The notes under the pieces were generated by a model that ran no database searches, had not been told where the DNA came from, and saw only the letters and a program-made list of their open reading frames with translations. Below are positions 11,470-23,600 of a DNA stretch of 64,000 nucleotides, in pieces (positions within the stretch are counted from its first letter, which is position 1; the number at the start of each line of letters is the position of its first letter). A program made the translations under genes and the position numbers. The DNA comes from Nectonema munidae (lineage: Eukaryota > Nematomorpha > Nectonematoida > Nectonematidae): positions 151,001 through 215,000 of the forward strand of contig JAUIRK010001036.1 in assembly GCA_030549495.1 (NCBI GenBank). The letters run 5' to 3'.

Positions 11470-11601
11470 TCAATATTTATAGCATTCATCTTTGAAGGGA
11501 CCATCAGTAGGAATGTGCATGTATTCAGCTTGTTCAATCCTTAGCTTGGTTAATTTAGCGTTGACATGATTCAAATGCAATTCAGCAATTTCTTCGTCCA
11601 G
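11470..11601 (-). CDS. AHCY: AHCY exon 8 (C terminus)
   Basis: The acceptor is TTTTTTTAAG before CTGGACGAA. The exon encodes [20 protein letters not shown] and ends [10 protein letters not shown] with a TGA stop. The final K and Y match the residues that complete the neighbouring subunit's NAD pocket in AHCY tetramers. Confidence 0.93.
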   Translation of the reverse strand: MDEEIAELHLNHVNAKLTKLRIEQAEYMHIPTDGPFKDECYKY

Positions 11602-14600
11602 CTTAAAAAAATTAAATGTGTATCACTCATCGCATATTTGTTTTCAATCCAAATATCGATATATTACTCACGCTAGAGTTCAAAATTTTTTCTTAAACCA
11701 GTATAGAAAAGCAATAATTTATTAAAAAATTTTTCCCAATAAATTAACAATAAATTGATTGAATTATTTGATTAAACAATGACCTTTCAACTCAATTATA
11801 TAAATTTCTCAAATATATATAATTCTTTTGGAATTTGTAAATTGCGAATGCCAATGTTTTATTAGATAAATGGACTATAAGTATGTAGGTAGTATGTTAA
11901 AATCTTATTGATTTTCCAATCGATAAAAATGCCTGCAATGACAACACCTATTGAAGTTTAAAGAAATTTCTATACTCGTTTTTTTTCTCTTTATACTTTA
12001 CTTTGATCCTTAAAACTTAGGCTCATTTATTAAGTTGTTTAGTTTGTTCACTTAGTTATTCAGTCAGTCAGTTAGCAGAGTAGTTGGTTAATTTTTCAGG
12101 CCTGATTTTACAGCGCCAAAAAAGATTTTCGCTAAACTGGGCCATTCTGATTATTTCAAGCGATTTCTTAAATTAATTACATGGACTTTGATAAAAAAGT
12201 TTTCAAAAAATTAAAATTAATGAGAAAAGCTTTTAACACTTGGTGTAGAAATTCATTGCATTAAGAGAATGGTGCCTAAGAGAGCCAACATAAGGGAAAA
12301 GATGTACATTTTGAAAAATTACCCCGAATATGGCAGAAAAAGAAGATTGACCATGCAAAGCCATAAATAATATAGACGCGATTCACACGTTTGATGAAAT
12401 GAGATCAAATAAATATTCTGGATATAGTGCTTATTCTTTAGAAATGCTCAAATATTATAGCATGAAGTTACTGACATTCCAAAAATTTTAGTTCAAAACA
12501 TTCTCAACGGTACTCCAATTCATGAGTCTTGGAATTAAAGTTTAATTATATCATTATATAAGGCCAAAGGATCTATTATTTATTGTCATAATAATGCATA
12601 GCCTTTATTTTGCTTACGTAGACTTGAAGAAGGTTTTTCATTCTGCTTCTATAATTTTAATTAAATTAACACTAAGAAAAAAAGGAACAGAGAGAACTGT
12701 GGACTTACCTTGAAAATATTGGACCGGATCAACAAATAGTTCTATTCCTTAAAGATTTGAGAGATCGTTTTTAGTGGCATGATAAAAAGCTTTCACTTGG
12801 TTAGAATGTAGGATATCTAATGATAAGACTTTTTGTAAGCATGTAACAGTTTAAGTACTAGAAGATCCAAATCTCAAAGGGCCTTTGTGATAATCAGTTT
12901 CAATAAGTGGTGGAAAGCAATAAGGAGAGAAAAGGCTTTATTCACAGCCTCTCTATGTCTCAATGTAAAAGTCTCAGACAAAAAAACAGTCGTAAACTTG
13001 TTCTATTCATTCAACTTTGGATCCTATTTGTCAGCCTATTTTGGTCAAAAACTATAACTATTTTGGAAGTATGGATTTTCTAACGATATGTCCTATCACT
13101 GGGTATAATGATGGTGAATTGAATGAATTTATTAAGTTCACGCTAGGTATAAATTTTACTTTGAAGGAGATGCGTGATAAGTTTGTCAAAAGCTATGAAT
13201 GTCAAAATTATTTGTTTTCAAGATCACGTGAAGAATTTTGTGGAATTCTATCTCAAAACGTTATTATAATGTGGTTTAATAATGGTGGTATAAATTTTGA
13301 AAATCATAAAAAAAATTGAGGATGTGCTGATTTTTAAGTTAAGGGATTGTGTGGGACGTTTCCAGCCCATCCTTGCGGATATTATGGTCCTGCCCGGAAT
13401 ACGGAGTCCAGTTCCATTCCACTAACAAATAGTAGACAGTTGTTGTTAGCCACTTGATTACACTATCTCGTTATAAGTGTAATCAAACAGTTCATTACAG
13501 AGAGAAAAAATTAAATTTCCTAAAAATGTGCTGAGGGAGTATTGCTAATAGGAGACTCGACATAAAGAATTACAATTAAAATAAAAAAATGGGAGATGAA
13601 GAGTGTAGAAATTAAGCACAGTATTAAAGAACGCCTTTCGAAGAAAAGTTCTTTTTGTTCAAATACCTTTTTCGGGAGTAAAAAAATTCCAATTTTGTCT
13701 TCGGCTAAAATTTTGTCTTTTTTAGACCAAATGTCCAACTGAGCGTATACTTGATTGCAAAAGGAATTACTCATCACAAATGACGGATGTCCCATTGCAC
13801 AGCCCAAATTGACGAGTCTTCCAGAGCAGAGGAGAATTACATGGCGGCCATTGGGTAACTTGTAGCGGTCAACCTGTCAAAAATAGTCATAAAAATATAT
13901 AAAATCTTAAGAATTTAAATTAGTTATGTATAAATTAGATTCGCACCCTTATTAACTAAGGAAATTCCAAGATTTTCTTGTAATTTGAAGATTTTTTAAA
14001 ATATTGAAAATAGATATTAATAAATTTAATTTTAATGACAGGTATACTATTCTGATCTTTTATGGGAAAATAAAGGACAAAATTTTATATATTTATAATT
14101 AATAATAAAAACAATTAGGTTAAAATTTTAGTGTTCATTTGAAAAATCACTTTTACATATAACAGTTACATACGGCCTCCCTTTTTCCTACTTTGCTACA
14201 TAGGGAACGTGATTCGGTAATGAAAGAAATAGTAGGTTTTCTTCTAAACAGTGAATTTTTTCTCGAAGCGTAAATTTATTTTCGTAAAGTAATGTAACCT
14301 CATTTCAGTAAATAAAGGAAGTTGGAACAAATGTTCCGTATTATTTTTTTGATATTATAAATTTTTAAATAGTAATTAAAAAATATACAACAAAATTCTC
14401 AAATTTAGGCGCCCACATATGGCTAAAAAATGAAATTGGAGTACGCAATTTTTTAGCTAATTATTTGGAACAAATATCCAACTATTTTTTGAAAAAATTT
14501 AAATGTTGTAATAATTTTAATCATAAATTTTTTAATGATTAATCTCAGATGAAAAATAACGTATTAAGAATTTATTTGAACACAAAATAGAAGAATTGAT

Positions 14601-17600
14601 GGCAATACCTATTTCTTGTAAAATCGAATCAGTAGAAAAATTTTTTAGAAATAATTTATTGAACTAGAGAATAAGAACTGGAATTTAAATCTAATTTTTT
14701 AAAAGATGAAAGATTTTCAATATTTTTTTTCTTAAAATTTGACATTTAAAAATTTTTTAATTTCAATACGCGATTTAAACAAAAAGGTGGAAATTGAGTG
14801 ACGCGCAGAAAAACAAAAAACCCGTTAGCATTTTTTGTATAAATTAAAATGTTTTATAATAATTTTATCTACCCAACTTATTATAAGTTCTAAACATGAC
14901 ATTCAAGGTATAACTAGAACAAAAGGTTTATGATTTTATATTTAGCCGTATTAAACACATACTTATATTATAATATAGGATTACTAAAACTAATGAAGTG
15001 TTCACTTTTTGACTTAGTGGGGGCTGGCAACAACTGGTTCAGACAATAATTTCTTTAATTTCAACAACTATTTAGGATTTTCATAAATAGAGAAGCTTTC
15101 TTCATTTTAAGAGTCGCCAACCCTTTACGAGAAATATGGTAAAATTGGGTCTTTCGATAAAAAATAATGGCAGATGTGATAAAGCGCAAAACATTTACAA
15201 TAGAATTTTATTTAAACAGATGAGAATTAAAAATTTTAAGTTTGGTAAAAAATATTTATACTTGAATACCTTTTTTAGTTCTTCCTAAACAGAAATTTAA
15301 TAGAAAATTGAAAAACGATGCAAATGCGATAGTGCAAATTTAGCATATAACAGAAAAAGTCATGGAAATGTGTTATGTTGTAACGTAAGAATAGAGCATT
15401 TGAGAGGCAATAAATTCAAATTTTATTTTCTAATAGAACTTCCAAAAGATACCAATGGCTTTATTTTATAAAGTTTGTGTAAAATAAGTTCCAGTCATTA
15501 CATCAACAAAGGTCAACTTTTTAATAGTCCATTTTTTGTATGTAATCTCGATTTTATAAAAATTCCAAAAGATAACAAACGAGGAGAAAGTTTTGAAATG
15601 AATCGTATACTGTCATGACTAAAAATGATATTGTTCATTTTTACAATTATTGAAATGAACATTTTTATTATAGGTAAAAAATTTGGCCTCTACGTTTCCG
15701 GTGATAAATTTATAATCTCAATGAAAAGCTTGAATTAAAAAGAGTGTTTAATTTTAAATCATTCGGCCAAGTCAGACATTGAAATTAGCAAACTACTTAA
15801 GCTGCTATATCCAGAACTATTCCATGTCTTCTTTCGCGTTGAAAGTTAACACTAGAAAACCCATTTTTACAGCTAGAAAAGCCATTGAATTGCACACGAC
15901 CTCAACATAGAAGTTAAGAAAGACAAAGCTAAAAAAATTGCTATAAAATAAATACAATGTTTATTTTAATTTAAAATTAATTATTTTTTACCGTTTAGGT
16001 AAAAAATTTAATTATCTTAATTCGCAAAATTTAACTTAATTAATGCTCAAAAATATTTAATGTCTGAAAAGCCTTGAAAATAATCCTTTTTAACTAAAAA
16101 ATGCTTTTGGTAAACGTTAGGGGTTCTGTCCAAGCCAATGGCTTTTCTAGTGGCAATGCACATTTTTTGGCAATAATTTGTTTAATATAGAGAAGAAATT
16201 ACAGGTTGACTATCAATAATCCGTCAATCAACCACTTAGTTATAGCAATATCCGTCAATCATTGATTCTGTTTTTTTTAAAGAAAAATTGATCTTAAATT
16301 TTATTAAAAAATTGTAACGAAATTAAAGTTTACTAAAAAAAGTTTATAGGTATTGAAAATTTAAAATTCAAAATATGTTGATTAGTTGTAATTTTGGTCT
16401 ATTTTAACCTAATACATGGCTAATCCGGCACTCTCTAAGTCCTAATGAGGCCCGATTAGTGATTTTAGTAATAAAGGAATCCTTGCAAAATCATTTGTTC
16501 CATATTATGGCTTAAGCTGGAAAAAATAATTGAAAAACTGAATCTCTTTTCTTTTTTTGGTTTTACTCTGAAAGTTGTGTTTGATTTAAATAAGAAAATC
16601 ACGCATGTTATGTGTTGTATCCGAAACTACATGCAAAAAAGATTAATAAAAACGAAAAAATGAATATACATGCAAAATACAAGTATATCCACAGTACATA
16701 TATAATCCTCTCTAAGACGCAGAGACAACAACAGTCACAGGAGAAGGATAAATCTAGCGAATAAATTATAATATCAATACTTAATTAAGAAAAATGATTA
16801 TAGAATAATAATTTATAAGATATTTAGCACATATTTATCACATATACTCTAAAATGTCTGAAGCAATTTTAAAATGAAAAGTAATAAGCACACAAAAAAA
16901 TACATACACATTTTGGAAATAAATGTAGGTTATTTTGTTTGTATCTGAATTCCTGGTGTGATGGTGCAATACACAAGTATATTATATGTGTATGCATGTA
17001 TGTGAATAATATTTTGATGCTGATTAGAACAAAGAGAGGCAGCTAAGCACAAAAAGATCTATAATCGCCGTCACGTGAAGGTTGAAAAAAAGAATAGCAT
17101 ATTTTAGGTGTAACGTGAGCACTACTTGTGGCTTGATGTTAACTTTTTCAAGAGCGTTTGCATTCAACCACGCCACATCAATCTCATTGTCAAAATGTCC
17201 GATATTGCAGATGATGGCGTCTTCCTTCATGAGCAAGAAATGTTCTTGACGAATCACGGAGCAGCAGCCGGTAGCAGTGACAAAAATATGACATTGAGAA
17301 ACAACATCTTCGAGAGTGTTGATTTGGAAGCCTAAGGCAGATGCAGAAACAAAAATACTTCACCCTAAATAATCAGAGTGATGTACCGATTAGATCGGCA
17401 ACTGCTTAATCGGTTTTTTTGTTTTATCCGTATCGCTAAATTTTTTATTCTTCACTGATTTTATCAGCAAAACCAATAAACAAATTAAAGTTATACTTTA
17501 ATGACTTATAAAGTAATACTATATATTATAGATAGAGTATGCGCTAATGAGTTTTTAAGTTATAAATAACCTTTCTATTTTATGCATGCGCTTTGTAAAG

Positions 17601-20600
17601 CTGGCTTTTTTTCTACAATTTGATGTTAATAACATAATGAATTCATAAATGGAGTGGGCATCGTCCAGGAATAACATCAACCCATTTTCCCTTCATTTTT
17701 CGACCCCTTTTCTCAACTTATGAATACCTATATTTCTACTTTATAGCATAATGTTTGTGGTGGGCAAATTTACTCTCCTAGAAGAAAAAAATTTGAAGAA
17801 CCACGTGAGAAAAGGTAGTGTTTTTACATTATAATTAAATATCCAATTTTAGAGATTAAAGTTTTTTATTTCTTAATAAATGTTAATTTTATTGAGACTT
17901 TTATCTTCATGGTGATTAAAAGTTATTAATAAATTTATATACTTAAATTATTTTTTAGTATCGGTATGGTTGAGCATCCGTATATGTTTAAAATGTTATC
18001 GGAATCGGTCGAAAAATTGAGATCGGTACATTTAGAAAAAATAAACGAAAATTTTTGTGTTTATTCTGATACGGTAGCATAACTTCGTTTTAACCCTAGG
18101 TAGAAATATTGCCTATTTTTATACTTAGAAGTTTGTTTGTTTTAAAAAATGTAAAAAGAATTTCAAATAATTATTTAACCAATAGCAATCTTAACACTGA
18201 GAAGGCGCTAAAATACAAACAGACAACAAATACACTGCATACTTATTATGTAGAAATTAATCTTACATAAGGATGATTTAAATATTCATATACCTTTTCT
18301 AACATTATGAAACTTTTTTGGGATAGAGTATCACCGCTATGGATTCACGAAAGTAGGTTACCTTTTTATTGTGCTTTGCTTTGTACGTTAGCACTATCAT
18401 TCCAAATTTTTGTGAGAAGGTAAATTTAGAACAGAATACTTGTCTTTTTCTTTGAAATTTTATGCTAGTAGTGACTCGTCCTACTATTGTTGACTAGAGT
18501 TTCAAGGGCATTTTTATATAATGTTGGATTATAAGTTATTTAACTAAATAACTTCGATCAAAAGTCTCGAAACCGAAAAGCACTTTGCTTACAATAATAG
18601 CACTTGCAAAAACATAATTACATATGAGAAATGTGTCATTCTTGATAGATTGAAATTCAAACTTTTCAAAGAATAAGTAAAAACCAAGTCTTTATTCGTT
18701 TAAATTTAGGAAATTCAAATATTAACATATAATTTTGCGAAAATTGACCAATTTGAATTTTTTGTTTAGAAATTTTTCTTCAAAATCTAAAAAACAATAT
18801 TCAATATAATCAGTAAAATATAAGGCGCTTTTTCAAAAGATGTATGCGCAAAACAGACATTTATAAATCTCATTTCATTCGTATTAAACCACGTTATCCC
18901 TCCTATGCGGCATAGTTTTTTAAATTATCTGAAAGAGTGGAGTAAAGAAAAAAATATGATTATTAAAAAAAATTCTAAATTCCTTTTCAAGTTATATTTA
19001 TCAAAAAGCTATCTATCTAAAACAGCTATATGATTTTTAAAGAAAAAATATAAAATACTAAATTTGACTACGGATCAGGTAGAATCTAGTAGAGGAAAAA
19101 GCAAATTGCTAGAGGAGAATTAGATGATTTAAAAAGCCCAAATGTAAAAAACATGTTTTTCCATCTAATAATTTGACAGTTTAAATAAAACGAAACTCAA
19201 ACATTGATTTACTTCTTCTCTCTCTTCACCACATACCCCCTTATCAGGGTACGCAATTCTTTTACTTCTAAATCGTATATATGCAGCATGCATAGGGTAA
19301 GATAAAACATGTTACATTATACAACCACAATTAAAAATAACAAGGATTTCATGTCAAAACCATTACAAATCTGAAGTCACATCATGTAGAAATTGTTATT
19401 GGGTTATTGATTTTCATGCAAATGAAAAAATAAAAAATGTCACGCTTTCATTTTCGAAAATTAAGCGTCTGCTTTTCTTTAAAAATGCAGAGTTGGAATG
19501 TAAACCTTTTCAAAGCTTCATTTTATTCTTGCAAACGAATGTAAGCTCTTTGTAGTCAACATCATTACTGATTAAGATGCTAGGCTGTTCAATATAGAAA
19601 GGTTTTCGAGTAACAGGACTTAGACTTCAGATTCGTTTAAGTAAAAAAAAAGTATGGGGGACATATAGCTAGAACACTAAAATTGTGATTAGATGCATAT
19701 TACCTTCCATGGCGGCTTGAAGAGCACAAATGGGATCCACTTCAGCGACAATGACGCGGGCCCCGTTTCCCCGGAGGGAGGCCGCACTTCCTTTGCCCAC
19801 GTCGCCATATCCCGCGAGAAAAGCGGTTTTCCCGCTAAACATGACATCTGTGGCTCTGCGTATGCCGTCACACAAAGATTCCCGGCAGCCATATAAGTTG
19901 TCAAATTTGCTCTTTGTGATGGAATCGTTCACGTTGAGTAGGCGAAGCTTCAGAGTTCCACTCTTCAAGCGGTGCTTGGCTATGTGAATACCAGTCGTGG
20001 TTTCTTCTGAAGCGCCAAAGATGTCTGCAAATGATGCATAGTTCGATTAGACCCCTTCAGCTAACTTTTTTACACCGGGCATGCTCAGCATTGTGTAAAC
20101 CCATGCCTGATCTACAAAATTTTCTACAGACAACTCCCACCCAAACTACAACATCAAAATCTGACTCAACGCTTTAATATGCAAACTAAATCATTTGAGT
20201 TGTACTACTGAACAAAAAATTGGGTGCATTTTACTCATATGCTTTTAGGCTAATATCAGTGGAAAGAAAACGGAGTTTTAAAAAAAATAGTTTATTCATT
20301 ATGAAATTTTCTAGAAAATATATAATAAATTTTACAAAACAAAAATTAAGGTTATATATTCATTTAAACAAAGTAATTGTTTTTCAAATAATAATTTTAT
20401 TTTTTTTGTTTTCATTTTACTTTTAAAATCGAAATGTCACGTTTTAGCATAGTCTATAATTATTTTAAAGAAAAAAAATACGTTTCATTGCTTGGTTCAT
20501 ACAAATAATGAAAAAAATTGTAATAGTGAAATAACAAAGTTAAAAACGGGTAGCCTTTGACAAATTTTCCAAAAATTGAAAATATTTTTGAATATTTTCT

Positions 20601-23600
20601 AAAATCTCAGTTATCTATAAGCATCAGTGTTTCAAAAAAAGATTTTGAAACTCTTTATTTTTGCGGGTTGGCTGAAATTACACTGGTTTATCGCTGCTGC
20701 TGCGAAAGTGTACCAAAATTCCACACTTTTCCCTGAGAGTATTTGCTTTTACTCTCTAAGTTTAAACAATGCCTTGTTTTGAACTGATAGATTATACTCA
20801 TATAAAGATAGTATAATCTAGGGGCTAACAACAACAACAACATTTTAAAAATGGAATATTGAAGATTTTAATATTATTAAAAAAAGATCTGGTAAGAGTA
20901 TGGTGATAGACAGAGCAACAAGATGGAGGAGTACATTTTTAATGTTGAAAAGAATTTCAAAGTTGAATTTAATAAATCTGTCATTGCAACGTCAATATAT
21001 TACTCCAAGTGAAACATTTATAAAGTGGAAGACAATTTTTGATTTAGAAGTTATGGGTGACAAAAGTCAAGACTTTGTTTCAAGTTTGAATAAAAGAGAA
21101 GAAAAAGTATTTGAAAACAACATTCTACTTGCTGAAATGTGGATAAAACTGAAAAAGATGAATTTTTTTATAACAAATGTTAGTGTTTTAAAAACCTTTC
21201 CATAATTGTTGAATTTTGTTTGACACGTTTCTGAAAAATTAGTTCTTCTAAGTCGGTGAAAATAGAGTGGGTTATCTGCAAAATTGCCTTGACTGTAGTA
21301 GTTTCATAAATTTCTTAAATCATTCAAATCCAAATGAAGTAAGGCATTTAATGGTGGTTTCGGCTATACCAGCCGTTTTGTTTTAAGCATATTTAATAAA
21401 CATTGTCATGTGTCACGCACCTTATAAAGTATAGATAACATATGATATCTTAGCGTCACCTTAAAAAAGCATACAAAGGATAGCAAGCATATAATGTTGG
21501 TTTATATGTATACGTCTTGTCGTTTCGAGCGTCACCTACTTTATAAGTATAGGAAACATATGATCATTTAGTGTCATCTTGTTAAAGTATACAAAGGATA
21601 GCAAGTAAATAAAATTGGTTTGCATATATACTTCTAATTGTCACAATCAAATTTGAAAGGTCAAAATCAGCGGAAGAGTTATCGAAACAGCTACGGTTTT
21701 GTGCGTGAAGGGAAGCATGTTTGAAATGCCTATTTTGGTATTTGAAAAAAAAGTACTTATCATACAAATAAGGAATAAAGTGCATACATGGAATGAGTTG
21801 AGGGTATTTGTCATGAACGAGAGACGTAAGATCTCCACCATCATCCAGAATCATGTTAAGAGGTTGGCCATCACGAAATATCAACGTCTGAAAGAGTATA
21901 CACAATAGTTATAACTAGAGCGCGAAAAAGTCAATAAAGTCAATTTTTATTTTAATGCTAGTATATTTTAGAAACGCTGAAATAGAAGCATAAAAGTAAA
22001 CAAATTTAAATTTTCAGAAATTTATAAGGTCAATAAAGTCAATTTTAGTTTTTAAGGATAAGGTCAATTTTTTTAGCTAATAAGTCAATAAAAGCAATTT
22101 TAGAAAAATGGGGTTGACTTTTTTTGATAAATTCTTATTTTTAGAACACAGATGCCCTACATTTTGTGTCCGAGACGAGACTGGCACCCAGAAATAAATC
22201 ACAAGATCAGTGAAATCTAGGTTGACCTTTAACTTATCAATCATATAACACAAAAATCCTATCCTGGATGACAAATGGTCCAAATTGAACGATGTTAAAT
22301 AGTGTTATACATTGAAAACTCATTTGGTGGCAAGTATATTGACAAAGTAGAATTTCATCGGGGATAACAATTACGCGATAGAGTCGACTTGTTATCCTTT
22401 GCATTCCTTAAGAATGCACTGTTTTGTTGTCTAACTAGCTTTATATATGTTACTTATTGTAGAACAAACTTTACGACTACGACTTGCCTACATTTATAAA
22501 ATTTTTGATACATAAAATAACAAAAAAATTAATAATTAAACGATAATTCTGCAATGACGTGAAATTTACTCAACGCAAATCAGGGTAAGTTAGATCTAGG
22601 ATAGACTGTATGCAAATTTGTTAAATGAACATCTTTGATACTCAAATATGCTTACATTATGATTTTATTTCTATTACAACACTCATTTCCCACATTCGAA
22701 TAACATTTCATGCCTTCGAATTACTCTAAATCAAGAACAAAATGAAAACATCATTGTCAATAATAATCTGAGAAAAGTTTCTTCAATAGTCTTTTTCCAT
22801 TATTTATTTTTGACATATGTTCTTTCTATGTATGTTTGATATCACGTATGTAACAATTTTGTTTGCTCAAAATGACAACATTATTGTGTCTGAGAAAAGC
22901 TTAGCAATCTCTTTCAAGTATTTATCTTTGACATAGATATACGTTAGATATCTATCACTTATGTAAGAAACCAAAGATGCTTTTCTTTTATAGATCATTA
23001 TTGAAACAGTATTACACTAACTCATTAACATCTGTCGAAACTTTCATTTATACAAATCTCTAATTACTCAGTTGTCATATAATTTCCTTTTGGCTTGTTT
23101 TTTTATAGTTCGAATTCCAATTTCTTACTACTTTTGAATTTTTTCATAACTAAACTAGTATAAGTTGTTTTTGATGTTTTCTCTTGTTTGACAAATGCCA
23201 AAAACTGCAAAAAGTTCATCGCAAAAGGTTAAAGAAATATTAGTAAAGTTTCCTGATGAGTTCAAAACAACTCCTAAAAATGAACTTTTTTGCAAGCTTT
23301 GTAACTGCCTCGTTAATCACAGCAAATTGTTTTTTATTGAAAGTCATAGAAAAACTGAAAAACACTCAAAAAAAGTTTATCTTCCATCTTCTTCCAGTCA
23401 AACCTTCATTCACGATAATAATTTCATAAAAAAAGTAACAGAATCTTTCTTATCAGCAAATATACCTCTTAATAAACTGAATCATCCTTCAATTAAAGAA
23501 TTATTCAAATACATGGGTTATGAATGCCCCAATGCAAATTCCTGTCGATACTACATTAAAAGTCTTGCAGAATGTGTTAAAGAGAGTATAAAGAAAAAAG

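Noticed and set aside
19693-19987. Plus-strand open frames over AHCY exon 5
   Set aside because: They are shadows of the GC-rich AHCY exon, which reads clearly on the minus strand.
20220-20426. 68-codon open frame rich in Phe, Ile and Lys
   Set aside because: Its composition simply follows AT-rich intron DNA, with no domain and no splice context.
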